Below are positions 37,668 to 49,800 of a stretch of 64,000 nucleotides of DNA, piece after piece. The DNA lies in assembly GCA_013399695.1 (NCBI GenBank), contig VXAU01001100.1, positions 1 to 64,000 of the forward strand. The letters are read 5' to 3'. Both the position numbers and the translations under genes were made by a program. Source of the DNA: Formicarius rufipectus. Its lineage: Eukaryota > Chordata > Aves > Passeriformes > Formicariidae. The notes beneath the pieces are model-generated. The model saw nothing but the letters and a program-made list of their open reading frames with translations. It had not been told where the DNA came from and ran no database searches. Each line of letters starts with the position of its first letter. Position 1 is the stretch's first letter.

Positions 37668-39115
37668 GTGCGTTGATGGCCCCTGGCACTTCTGCAGCCT
37701 GAAGTTACCGAGCCCTCTGTTGCCACTTGACCAGTTAGGAGTTCCACTGTATGGCACTGTAGCAGTGGAAGAGGAACTTAGAAGAGGCATGAAAGAGAAT
37801 GGAAGGTGGTGCAGTAGCAAATTAAATTAGTTTATTAATTTAGAAGATGCAAGATTCACATCAACAGGTAACTAAAAATCTCCACATTTCAAAGAAAAAA
37901 AATATTTCCTCTAATTCTAATGTCTTGAAAAATTACCTTTACATAGTTAGTGAACAAGTGATAGCACACCCTTTGGAAAACAGGAACTAATGGTAGCAGC
38001 AGCACCAGTTATTTTATTTTATTGGAAAGACTTTCTCAGATCATTCAGGTTATCCAAGGCCTCTGGGCATGTCTCAGTTTGAGACATTTTGGAGGGGTGA
38101 AGACCTCTGACAGAAGTGTTGTTCCTCAGATTAAATATGCCTGGTTTCTACAAAACAGAGAGAGACCAAATACACCCAAAAGTAACTGGAAAAAAAAAAA
38201 TTTTTTTTACAAAGAATATTAATAACAATACTGATAAAACTGGGTTAAACCAACTGATAAGGAAAAACTTCTCAAGCCCTATGCACCAGAACAAACTGAG
38301 ATGATGGCCGCCTCTGTCACTTAGAAAAAGACCACACATGGTCACAAGATAGAGACCTTTCCACAGGATTCACCTGCATCATGCCCAGAAAACCTGGAAT
38401 GGTTCTCTGTCAGGAAATGGCAGGACTTGTGTGGCACTGGAGTGAGACTGCAGTGCTGGTACAGGCAGTTGGAGCTGTGCACCCCTAGGTGACTGGAAAG
38501 ACCTGAAATGCACCCACTGGATCCAGAGACAAGACTTGTCTGTTACAATTCCAATGTTTGTTGGTCATACGGGTGGTTGTAGTCCTGTTGAAGTGGTGGT
38601 CGCAGTCTGGATCCGTCAAGGTGGTGGTGGAAGCTCTGTTCGTGAAGGAAGCTCTGAAACTCAGAGTTATATATGCCCAGGTTCAGGTGGGAACACCTCT
38701 GGTATCTCCCCTGGGGCAGGGAATTTTACACTGGATGATGTAATACTGGGAGTCACAGAGTCTTTGACACCTTCTAAGACGTTGCATCTCAGTCTGTTGT
38801 GGTCCATAATGGCTCATGAACAAGAGATGAAAACCTTCAGGCTAGGTGTGAATGTTCTGCGGAGTTATCACAGCTGAGGTATCTGTGTAAGGAAAGGAAA
38901 CACTACCCCACCTTGCAGGATTTGCCACTTTTCTTATCTTTACACCCAGTTTGTAACCTGAGGTGTTGGATGTGCACACCTTCAGCACCTGGCAAGGGTT
39001 GTCACTCTCCACAGTTTTGGCAAAGCACTCTGCTGATTGAGCCATGGGAACCAAGAGTCCGGTCTCTTGCAGCACTTGAGCAGTCACTGCAGGTGGTCAA
39101 ATGTTTGAGGCATTA
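37668..39115 (-). mobile_element. Putative avian ERV LTR or LTR-derived block, boundaries uncertain
   Basis: The segment about 38640-39110 resembles from memory an avian retroviral LTR: 'cagagttatatatgcccagg', 'ctcccctggggcagggaatt', 'aatactgggagtcacagagt', 'gtggtccataatggctcatg'. A TATA box (38666-38675, -) and a - strand AATAAA (from tttatt near 37830) lie in the order expected for a - strand LTR; the TATA to poly-A distance is long, as it also is in the LTR at 26627. The left end, tgtgcgttgatggcc at 37668, is a guess based on the start of related LTRs. The middle contains an A10-T8 run (38190-38208). It might instead be two different fragments. Confidence 0.5.
38666..38675 (-). promoter_or_regulatory. 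TATA box of the putative LTR
   Basis: The - strand reads catatataac, a good TATA box within the LTR-like block. Confidence 0.45.
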
Positions 39116-41593
39116 ATCACTAGTAGTTCAGTCTCTCTAATGAAGGGAAAACACCAAAAAGACCAAAAAGGCACATTTGGAGAAAAGTGTTTACGAGAAT
39201 TTGTATGTAATGCAGGACAACACTGTACAAGCAGTGTGACTAATACAAGCAGCATTCATGACAAATAACACTTTTAGCAATTCTTCAGCAAATGTTTGCT
39301 AACTACCAGGCTAACTGGAGGACAGCTTTTTGCTGGTTTCCTGTACAACTTTTTTCCAGCTCATATGGAGCACACAGATCATCCAGCATAGAGATTAGAT
39401 ATCTAAATATGTATCAAATAAAGATTCAAAGCAGACAACATGGCACTATCCCGAAAACAAATGTTGTGCTAGCAGCTGGACTGGGAAAATGTAATGGTGT
39501 TCAGAAAATGGTGTTACCACTATTGTCAAAGGTGACTTGCTATTCTTGTTATTCTGGCCAAAAAAAACAAAACTCTCAAAAGTTAATACATGTTTCAGAA
39601 GATTTCATGTAAAACAGAAATTTTATAGACAATTTCAATTATTCACCTCATAAATCAGCATTTCTTTTTAATGTTGGCTGGAATCTACCTCAAATTCGAG
39701 TTAGTCCTCTTACGAAGTATAGATTAGTCATGTATAGTATTTATTTTAAGGGTAAGAAGAAAGCTAAAAAGTTTCAAAAATGTAATTTCTAAATTCGAAA
39801 AGACAATTTTTGTAGCAGTGATTTGCAAAAAACCAAAAAACCCAAACAAAATCCAAATCAAAATGTACCTACACTAACCCTGAGGGGGAAAAAAATAAAA
39901 AAAAAAAAAAAAGAGAGAAGACACTCCTCTCTACCCACACACACACACACACAAAAATCCAAGGCTTGTCACAAAGGAGCTGGGGATGAATACCATTTGA
40001 ATACTTAAAAGTTTGTGTACTCTTTGATTTCAAACAGCTTTGTTTTGCCAACTGCGCTTTCAAACATTCAGAAAAAAAATAATAGACACAACTAAATTTT
40101 TTTTGGCATCTTACCCACCATATGACTAGACAAACTTGTATTTGCCTAAGTTTTAGTTCAGTCATTTGTTGTAATAACAAGTAATTCTGCTTAATTTAAG
40201 TTGCATGCTGCTGAATTTTTAAAATGCTATGTAATGTTTTGCAGTTCAGTTATCTGGGACTGCCTATATATCAGGATATTGTCATCTCCAACATCAGCTT
40301 AGTGTGTTTTGTTCTTGATCATAATATGCTTGGCATGATATGATCTAATAATTTTTAATTTGACATCTAATTCCTGTGTAATAAATAAGAAAATCTGTAT
40401 AATAAAACCAAAGAAAACTTTCCCATGGGTAGAATTTCCATTTTTGGTCACTTTAATTTTTTCAGAATGTTTCTCTTTTCTACACACAACAGCACCCACT
40501 CCTTTACTTACAGTGCTACCTCTTTTTATATGATTTTAATTTTATGGTTTGGTAGCAACTAACCATATGAAAACAAATAACAAGCAGAAATTTGTTTGAC
40601 AATGGCATGACTAATATCATGAGAAAACCTGAATAAAAATGAAAAGAAGAATCCTGCTAAAGAATAACGCCCTCAGCCTAGTAACCCATGGAGGTGTTTG
40701 GCTAGAGCAAGTTAATTAGAGGTCTTATTTATGAGAACACATAGACTGCAAAAGAAATACTAGCTTTACTAATTCTCAGGCTATAAATAAATTTCCTGAA
40801 CTTAAAGACCTTGTATTTTTCCATTTACAGATATGTGCTTTTCACAACGTTTTCACATCAGGTATTTCTGCTGCCTTCTTTCTCTGTGCATCCTCCATTA
40901 TATTAATGAAAAGTTTAAAGGGTTTTGGTGTATAGGTGTTTGCATTTAGTCTATTATATTGAAACAATGGTAGCAGTGGAAAACTTTTGAAGATAGTCCA
41001 GTTTTTATGAAACCCTTAAGAAGCCTTAAGAGACAAGCTAATATAGTTACAGAATTTTTTTCTATACTGCTGCTAGTTATTTACTTTGATAACAAGTACT
41101 AAAATATTCTTTTTAACATTAAGAAACCTGAGATACAGGATGATTTATTTCAAATCTCTGGAATTTATTGGCAACCCATTGTTGATCTTATCGTTCAGAT
41201 CTTAAAATATCTGATAAGGGATTTTTTCTGCTCCAACAGTTTTAATTTTGCAAGCCACTGGACCTTAATGTGAGTTAATCTCTTTACCTATTTTGAAGGG
41301 GGGTGGGAAGGCCAAGTAGGCTTTTTTGCTTAAAATGATGACTTTATGTGCATGCACAGCAATTACTGACATTTCATAAAGTTCATACTACTGTTCTATA
41401 CATATCAAATATTTGTATCAGGGCACCAAAAAGGAAAGAAAACACTTTGAAAACAGAGCCTGAATGAGACACTAAGTTAACACAGGAACGTGTCTGTTTT
41501 AATAGTACAATTTTTGCTTTATTGTGTTGTATTTTGAGGAGACTTGAACATTATTCATTTCTATTTTCCTTGAATTTACATGGATAAAGTCTG
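39116..41593. other. AT-rich unique sequence with simple repeats
   Basis: No gene seen. Contains an A-run near 39889-39912 followed by a (CA)n tract at 39936-39952. The remainder is unique AT-rich DNA. A weak inverted repeat (cttatc ... gataag) lies around 41187-41219. Confidence 0.6.
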
Positions 41594-42141
41594 TGTCATA
41601 GTTTAGCCGCAGCCAGCAACAAAACACCGAGCAGCTGCTTGCGCGCTACCCGGCCAATGGGATCGTGGAGAGAACCAGAAGGATAAAAGCCAGAAAACTC
41701 ATAATGTGAGATAAAGGCAGATTAATAGGGAAAGGAGAACCCACACACACAAAGAAAAAGAAGGAATCAATTCACTGCTTTCCATGGGCAGTTGCCTCCA
41801 GGAGAGCAGGGCCCCATCAGGTGTAATGGTGACTCAGAAAGACAAACACCATCACTCCAGATGTTTCTCCTTCTTCCTCCCACGTTATATACTGAGCATG
41901 ACGTTGTATGGTATGGAACAGCCCCAGCTGGGGTCACCTGTCCTGGCTATGTCTCCTCCCACTCTCCCATGCAGCGTGGCCGTCCGAGGAGCAGAAAAGG
42001 CCTTGGCTCCTTGCAAGCCCTGCTCAGCAATAACAAAAACACCTCTCTGTTCTCAACCCTGTGTCCAGCACAAATCCAAAATGCAGCCCCATAGTAGCCA
42101 CTGTGAAGAAAATTAACTCCACCGCAGCCAAAACCAACTCA
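41594..42141 (-). mobile_element. Avian ERVL-type solo LTR, about 550 bp
   Basis: The + strand runs from tgtcatagtttagccgcagc to agccaaaaccaactca, i.e. TG...CA on the - strand, and matches the very common avian LTR along its length: 'gagataaaggcagattaata', 'gggccccatcaggtgtaatg', 'agacaaacaccatcactcca', 'tatactgagcatgacg', 'aaaaggccttggctccttgc' and 'gaagaaaattaactccaccg'. The TATA box is at 41884-41894 (-) and a degraded poly-A signal (attaat) is near 41720. There is no internal retroviral sequence on either side, so it is a solo LTR. About 14 CpGs survive, suggesting it is younger than the LTR at 26627. Confidence 0.95.
41884..41894 (-). promoter_or_regulatory. TATA box of the ERVL-type LTR
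   Basis: The - strand reads cagtatataac, preceded by cgtcatgct, as in the intact LTR family (CRE-like element then TATA). Confidence 0.65.
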
Positions 42142-42924
42142 CTATGCTAAGGGTAGTCTGCCATGGAAGGTAAACATTCTTTCTTGCACAATGGACAGAA
42201 ACTATAAGGAAGAGTTGCATTAGGAGAAATGAGTGATATAACTCCAAGGAATCCTTAAAATAACAGGAAGATAAGAGGATTCATGCCTATAAAGTATTTG
42301 AAAAACAGAGAAAAGCGAAAGTAGCAAGTGTAGAAATATTTCAGAAAACAATGATGGTCTTAATGTGCAGTATACTATACATATATACAGAAACACTCAG
42401 AGTATGAGACTGCATCTACTTAGATAGAGAGTTTCTACTTAGATCTGACTTCTACACAGCTGTCTGGTATGTTTTTGAGGGTTGCAGTTGAGTTTTGTGC
42501 AGTTTTAACTAAAGCATTACCTGGATTGTTCGCATTATGATACTTCAGACCATAAAAGACTGTATTGGTTTCCATGTTTGGTTTAACACTGATTACTCAG
42601 TCATCACTTAATGATGAACCAAAATTTATCTAAGGAGCATCAAGTAAGAATTTTGAAGTTGAGAAATAAGAATAAATTTGAAAAATAGGAAAGAGTTCTA
42701 TAAAATAATTATAATAACAGCAGTAATAAGTAAACTCATCAAGCCTGGGTTCTAAGCTGCCATTCTCTTACACAGGATCTGCAAAGTTTAAATCACAACT
42801 TGAAATGCCATTTTATTTATATTCTACTCATTTATTCTATTGCGTCTGATATATTCTAATTGTGAGACCATCAGAAAGGGAACTGTTCAACTACTTATGA
42901 ACTCAATTAATCAACTTGCATTTC
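42142..42924. other. AT-rich unique sequence, no gene recognised
   Basis: Nothing recognised apart from ordinary AT-rich unique DNA between the LTR and the ancient CR1 remnant. Confidence 0.6.
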
Positions 42925-43640
42925 ACCCACCTTCATGATTTTGTGAATTTCAGCTGAATCACCCTCAGCCTTCTCCTCTGCAAAATGAGGAACCCAAGCT
43001 TGTTAATTTTCTCCTCGTAATCAGCTACTCTGCTTCCTAATTCTCTATTCTCCAAAAATTCATTATGTCCATCTACGGAGAGGCCAGAACTACCCACAGT
43101 ACTCAAGATGTTGATCTAACAAAGTCTTAGACAGTAGGAAAATGAGAGCTTCTGTTTTGCCCTTTTATTCCTTTCTTTGAGATGACCTGCATTCTCTTTG
43201 GACTTCTCTGTCCACCATGCTGAGGATTACAGGACTGATTTTTTTCCATAGCTGTGACTTCCAAGTTTGTGTTCAGCATCACGAAGACATAGTTTTTATT
43301 TTTCTTTCCCCCCTAGATACTTTACACTTATCTGCATCAAATTTCATGGGCCATGGATTTGCCCAGTGAATTTTTAGGTTATTCTGGATTTCCTTGTCAT
43401 GACTGTAACATTTTACTGAAGAGAAAAATGTCTCCAAACTAAGACTTTGGTCTAGCCCCTAGTTGAATCTTGATGAAAATATTCAATAAAACTGAACCAA
43501 CCACCTATCCATGTAGTACTTCTGTTTGATTTATCTTTATTCTAAAAAGGGGCTAGTAAGGTCTGTCCTAGGTTTGATATCCTTTAGTCAGCTTTCATAA
43601 AGGAACATTTATTCCCATCCTGTGTCAACTCAGTTTCTTT
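42925..43640 (-). mobile_element. Ancient CR1/L3-like LINE remnant
   Basis: Read on the + strand the cues come in the reverse-complement order of old CR1 elements: 'caccctcagccttctcctct', 'ttaattttctcctcgtaatc', 'gccagaactacccacagtac', 'aatattcaataaaactgaac', and near the far end 'ttatctttattct'. Similarity is only at the level of scattered blocks, so it is an old insertion from before most bird divergences. The spacing of the blocks supports one decayed element. Extent is approximate. Confidence 0.5.
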
Positions 43641-43901
43641 AAATAGAAAAGAAAAAATATTTCAGAAATGTTTGAATATAGAAAATTTTCATGACCTCTC
43701 TAGCAAAATGTGTGTTCAACATAAATAGCTATAACAAATTCCAGAGATTTGAGTATGTTTTTTTCAACTCATTTTTATCAAAAGATATAATTTTGGAAAT
43801 GTTCCCAGATAACCAAAATGAAGAAAAAAGTCTCCTACATTAAAAGCAGTTGTCACAAATAAAAGAAATGCATGGAATGTCATTCTTTTATTTTAAATGA
43901 A

Positions 43902-43996
43902 CCACATGTCCTCTAATACCTATGCACAATAGGGTGCAAGTTTAATGACTTGCTTTTTGTGCCCCTGTTGTAATTAGATATTAGAGGACATATGGC
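43902..43996. repeat. Pre-miRNA-like or MITE-like hairpin, about 95 bp
   Basis: The left arm, from ccacatgtcctctaata, pairs with the right arm, tattagaggacatatgg, in a fixed register (positions summing to the same value): 19 of 21 positions from 43902 pair, with mismatches only at 43905 and 43919. After a 3 by 3 internal bubble, nine more positions pair (acaatagggt-side against ccctgttgt-side, with one wobble), then three more after a bulged base. The loop is about 20 bases (43939-43959). The shape (arms about 38 nt, small loop, evenly spread bulges) is that of a miRNA precursor, but a small DNA-transposon palindrome looks the same. Strand is undetermined. Confidence 0.85.
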
Positions 43997-45719
43997 ATGG
44001 TGAAGACTTAGCAGTGAGTTTTCTTGTTTTGATTGTTTACTGCTACAGGCATAATATTACTTCAGTGATGATATCATTGAACAAATTAATTCACATGTTG
44101 ACTTCTATGTTTATAAAGTGAAATTCCTTTCAGATTATGCAAAATCCAAATATGTAATTAGTATCAACAAGTGAATTATCAATAAAAAAGAGTATAATTG
44201 GTTCAAAGGGTTTAATTTTAGACACCATTGTGAATGCTGTATTTGTGCTTCAAACTACAGTCAGAGTTCACCATTGGTGAAGGAGTGTCTATCTCTTTCC
44301 TTTTCAATATCTTCTCCTTTTATATGCGTACATGCTCCCCAAGTGAGCATCCAGCCTCACGTTTTCCTTCCTCAGTTCTCCCTCTCTTACTTAAGTCCCT
44401 GAGTTGTGTCACCTTTGGTATCTATTCTCTTTATTCAGTGAGTCTGACTGGGCACATGCATTTTTCATGTTTTATTACAGGAATTTGAGGTTCGCCATTG
44501 TTTGTTACAGATGATGCAATCCATTAAAAATATTTATGTAGATATAAGAAAACCATGTATGGATAAGATATTAAAAATGTGTGGAAAAAAATTAAGATTA
44601 TATAAATACTCAAAAAAGATTGGAATAAATGAAGTCAGACTGTTCTACATATGTTGTTTACTCTTATAATGTAGTTCTTGACTAATCATATAAAATTTAT
44701 TGCTAAAGATGCTTCACAAACATATAGAGGTTTCCTGGTTTGGTTTTTTTTTTTTCTTTATATGCCTACTATCAGACAACACAACTGAGTGTTTTTTAGT
44801 TGCCATTCTTCAGGCAAGATAAATTTGCCATGTGTTTTAGAGGACATATGGTATCTCTGTAATTCATACTACACTAACCTCCTAAACAGATTAAAACATT
44901 TCTTCTTGCATGACAAAAGCTGACATTCTGTTTCCTCGGCTGGTAATCCAGGGGACATTACTAACACACAGCAGCAGGAAGCTGTATCAGCAGCATGTGA
45001 TATTTCCCCAGTACACACAAAAGGCACTGGTTTTGCCAAGAGTCATATTTTTATCATGAATCTTGCAATTGTTATTTTTTTACCTAAAGTACTTATCCTT
45101 GAACAGTGTAAATAGATTAGAACCTTACAGCATGTGCATTTTATAAATATGTCACTATCTTTTCCATGGGCATTGAAAATCTGTCCTAATGACTCTCAAA
45201 AGCTCAACATGCAGAGAAGAAGGAAAAAACACTGATTTTTTTATTTCTATATTATCTTGTATTATTTGCTATAGTTTAATATCTGTGGAAGAAACAATAC
45301 AAAATCTTTTCATTTGGTGATTGGCATCATCATGATGAATCACAATGCTGCAAATCAACAGTATCTTAAAATTAAAAAGAAAGCATTACATTGCTTCAAA
45401 ACTATCATAAGCTACCAAAAATACCAGGGGAAAAAGTCAAGGAAGAGAGAGTAAACATTGACATCTGTAAAGTATTGTCACTGCTTCTTTTGATTGACAA
45501 CAGTTTCAAGAGTGGCATTAATGTTTTTACCCATTTTTTTCTATTTCCTTTTAGAGAGAATTCTGCAATAACTATGCTAAGTGGTATAGAAATGTTAGAA
45601 AATTTGCATTAAAAACTCTATACTAGTGTCCTACATTTGACATTGAATCTGTCAGGTAGAAGTTGCAGAATTGTTGGGTCAGCACTACATTTTTTGACTA
45701 AGAGGATATTATCGCATCA
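43997..45719. other. AT-rich unique sequence, no gene recognised
   Basis: No gene seen. A 15-base segment of the hairpin's right arm (ttagaggacatatgg) recurs at 44838-44852, which is about what chance allows at this scale. Confidence 0.6.
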
Positions 45720-45960
45720 AAGAGAACTTCTACAAATCCCCGTCCTTAGAAGCCCTTGTGGTTGCTTGCCCCTGTCCCAGTGAGTACTGGGACTAGATCA
45801 CAGTGTTGTGAGTCTCCCAAATGAGCCACGAAGATTGATAAAATGCAATCTCAAGTAGCTGCTGGCACCTCCCTGTCAGGCTTACTAATGAGTGCTCTGT
45901 TGCTGCTCGAGTCAACTGTCACATTATCTCCAGGCTAATAAACGGATCCAGTGACAAACA
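45720..45960. promoter_or_regulatory. Candidate conserved regulatory block
   Basis: A stretch of balanced base composition in an AT-rich setting, without simple repeats or mobile-element signals. It contains a perfect 8-bp hairpin (45774-45793), a TALE-homeodomain-type ctgtca at about 45917 and a HOX-like taataaa at about 45938. This texture is typical of vertebrate conserved non-coding elements, but conservation cannot be seen from one sequence. Confidence 0.3.
45774..45793. repeat. Perfect 8-bp inverted repeat, 4-base loop
   Basis: gtcccagt and actgggac flank gagt. All eight pairs are Watson-Crick. Confidence 0.9.
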
Positions 45961-46720
45961 ATACACAAACAAAAAGAAGCTGATAGAGGATCTTTCCTTT
46001 TAATTCCATCTCCACATGTCCCTAGGACATAATCAAGTTGTTGGCAGAGGAGATTTTCATGTTGTAGAAAGAAGTTTTTCATTGTTTGCTGATTTATTTA
46101 TTTTTAGTTATGAGCAGCAGAAGCCAGATTTGTAAAAAAAGTTAAATCCAGTGAATATGCAATACTTGAGAAAATCAACTATTTTCAAAAGCAATTTTCA
46201 TGGTTCATCCTGTTTCCTGTTTGTACTGATGACTGGAAACAGATATATCAAATCTCAGGACAAAAATCCTAGCTGAGGTATTTCCTACACCAGAGAAAAC
46301 AACAGAAAGGATAATTATCTGTAAAAATTGCATCACAGGAATCATCAGTTCCTGAAGACTCATATCAAATTTAAGGACCAGCAGGGTATCTGTGTAACCT
46401 TACTTCAGCACCTTGATGAGGGTCATTAAAATAATTTGAACATTGTCAACTCCAAAAATTTTCCTTCTGATAATACCTACCAATGAATGGACTTTTATAA
46501 CATCAAATATTAGAGAAAAAAAAAAAAGCTTGAGCAGCTGTTAATGTCACTTGCAAATTCTGCATGTCCTGGAACTCAGCAGTGTTAATTTTGAAAGTTA
46601 CTATATCTATTTCTTTGTGCACTGATTGTACACTAAAGAAGCCAAAAATTTATTATTGAATAAGTATTCAATTTCCCAATTAAACAAAAAAAAAAGTTTA
46701 AAACAAAAAAAAAAACAAAA

Positions 46721-46721
<1 letters not shown>

Positions 46722-46803
<82 letters not shown>
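46722..46803. repeat. Uninterrupted poly-A tract of 82 A
   Basis: 82 consecutive A, preceded by shorter A-runs separated by single C or other bases (from 46686). No retroposed body with a poly-A signal was recognised upstream on the + strand. Avian CR1 does not end in poly-A, so a tail from CR1 is not the explanation. A sequencing or assembly artefact is possible. Confidence 0.9.
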
Positions 46804-46805
<2 letters not shown>

Positions 46806-49800
46806 CTAATAAACAAAGTCAGAAATCACACCATTAAAGCCATGAAAGTGAAAACAAAGTCTACTTCCTTGTGACCTAGACTCCAGAGGAAGTAAGATGC
46901 TTGTTTTCCAGTTGTGCAGCTGTGAGCCACACAACTGAAGGTTGTTGCCACTGAGCTCCTCTGCTTATGGCTCCAGAGAGAAGTGGCCCTTAGTGCTTTC
47001 AGGCTTTTCCTCCTGCATCCTCTGTAGCCTAGGCCTAGGCACAGTTTGTCTTCTGTTCTGTCCATGCCAGTTCTTTCTCTCTTTGTTGTTATGTCTCTTC
47101 TTCCTTTGTCAAAGTCTGCACACGTTCCCTCCAGCCTGTCCTTACCTCATTCCCTCTCTTCTGCAGTGATTCAGAACATTTCTGACATTTGAAAATGCTG
47201 GTGTATCTGTGAAAGAACTGATATAACCTCCCATAAGGTTAACTTTAGATGTTAAAAACAAGTTGAAAAGACCAGCACTTTTTGTTACATATACTTGAAG
47301 TGGTCCCACACTCACTTAAGCACTACAAATAATGATGCTTGCTCTATCCCAATAAACACCAATTCCTTTCCTATAGATGTATTTAAAAACACATCTGCTT
47401 TGGGATACACATCACATGAAATACTGAATCGTCTGAATTTGCACTGAGCAAGACATAGAAGAATATTAGTTACTTTATTTTTGTTTTCCATTGTCATTTG
47501 AGACCTACTGTAGCAATAACTTTAGGAAATGAAGTTATCTCATTTATTTGCAATTATCATGCATAAATTTTGGTAGAATTTTATTCTTTTTAAAATCACT
47601 TTGACATTTCATACAACAGAGAGGAGGAATTTGAACATTAAGGTAGTTTACCAAAGGTACCAAAGATATAAAAGAGCTTTTGCTACTGGAATCTCTTTAT
47701 ATTTACCACAGGTAAACAAGGTTAATAAAGAAGAATAAATCAAATTCCGAAGTTTTGAAGTATATGCAGAAAACTGTATTAGCCTTTGAATTCATATCAT
47801 ACCAATCTGGACAGAAACTCAAACCACAACTTAAACTTATATCATAATATATTGTCTAAATGACACTTCATAAGCAACATTATTACCAGAGGTGCTTTAA
47901 TGAATGTTCATCAGTTCATGAACACTCATGTATCTACAAGTGGCTCCCTTCCAAATTCAGGCCTTCCTCTATAAAAGGCCTAGTCAAATGTATTTAAAAA
48001 CTAAAGTGGAATAATGAATATTTGAATCACTCGTGTAACAACATTGCACATATCGTTATGTACTTGTGCTCAGTGTGTCAGGGGAAATCTCTTATGAAAG
48101 GGCAGAGTTTTACTGCTGGTTTCTTCAGTTCATATAGAACAATATTCCTTTAATGTCTTCTATTTGTGCTATAATCACAAATATTGGTGGTGAAATGCCA
48201 AAAAAATAAAAAAAAAAAAGTGCAGTTTATGCTGTCATTTACTCCTTCACACTGATTACAGTAGAGAAAATAGTCTTATAGTAGAGATAAGGGAAAGCTA
48301 TTCTACATAGTAATCATTACAATTCTGTATGTCTTTGTCCTTAGATACTTGAAGTTCAGGCTATTTATTTAGATTACCTATAGATTGTGGATTTAATAAA
48401 TTTGTCTAAGCTTACTTGCATTTTGCCAGAGGTATACATCAGTAGGTTATAAACCTCCATCTGCAAGTCATCACTACACATCTATTCCCAAGCAGTAATT
48501 CCTGAAAGTAAATTCTTCTCTTACAAGTCTCAGATACCTGTGTTAGCTACTAGTTCTCAGTCCAGTTCCTACCAGTTATGTGAGAAAAGAGGTTGTCAGT
48601 GTGGTTAATTTCTAAATGTTTGCTGGAAATTTCAGCATGATAAAACTTGGAAAAGAAAAAGCCACAGTTTTCTTCCCCTGAAAGTCATTGTCCAAAATTG
48701 CAGTCAGGCACATTTTGCAACACAGTGGGGAACAGTACCATTGTTCTAGAGATTATTCCAACACTTCTGTTGTTGACAATTTTACATTTCTCAAAAAGAG
48801 TACATGCAATATAGCAAATAAATAGGTATCTACATAAATATTTGTGCACAGCAAATCTGAACTCTGTGTACTTTTTTTCTGGAAAGTTTGTTTTTGTTTT
48901 ATAAAAAGCACTCATTAAAGCCAGGCTGCTTCTGTAAGTATGATGCCACAACAAATAGTACTGCTGGCTATCTCTGCTTTGTTTTTATGTCCTGCAGAGA
49001 ATGACATCTGTGTGCAAATTAACAACAGATTTGTGTAAGCTAGCTGTGAATGCAATATTGGGGGGGAGGGGGGGAAGAAACTTACCTAAAAAAAAATTAC
49101 TGTAATGATGATGTAATTTAATTCAATTTCAAAACACTCTTGTTACCTTCGAGGTGTACACATTGTCAACAAATCAAGTATAAAATACTAACTACAAGTT
49201 TTATATTTGGTTTGTACCAGCTAAAGGCACCCTTGCTTTGATCTGCACACAATGTCTTTAGAGCTAAATGTCTGGTACTAAGGACCTGACATATGCATAA
49301 ACGTTTTGCAGGGAGGATTTACTGTGGATTTCTTGTCATACGGTCCATGAGATAAACATAAATTAGTAACTTGAGTTCCTTTGGTGACTTCTAGATGATA
49401 TCCTTTGTGGTGATTTCATCCAAAAGGATATCCAGTTCATGCATTCTTAAAATTGTTCTGCAATTCCAACCACAACATGTAAAGTGAGAACAATTTGGAT
49501 ACTGACCTAAATTAAAACACTAATGCAGTCACATACACTAAAGTCAGCCAACTCGAAGCATTGTCCATCCCCAGACCCAGAAAAAGCTTCAAGAATTAAG
49601 ACTGTGAATGTATTCTTCTCAACTACACTAATGATATTGCATTTGTAATTTTAAAACTCCCAAAAGGCTAGAAATGCAAGTTATTTCCAGGAGGGTATCT
49701 AATCCTAATTGATAGTAACATGAAATCAGCTTGTCTTAAATGCGTATATAGTATGTGAAACAGGAGTTGGGAAGTAGTCCCACTCTATTTCCCAGTTAGT

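Noticed and set aside
41589..42160. Matching gtctg pentamers as a target-site duplication of the ERVL-type LTR
   Set aside because: The right copy lies 14 bases beyond the LTR end (42141) rather than adjacent, so it is probably chance.
44838..44852. 15-base repeat of the hairpin arm at 43981-43995 as evidence of a repeat family
   Set aside because: In a 64-kb AT-rich sequence a few exact 15-mer repeats are expected by chance, and the flanks do not align.
46626..46874. Lysine-rich frame
   Set aside because: It is the translation of the poly-A tract.
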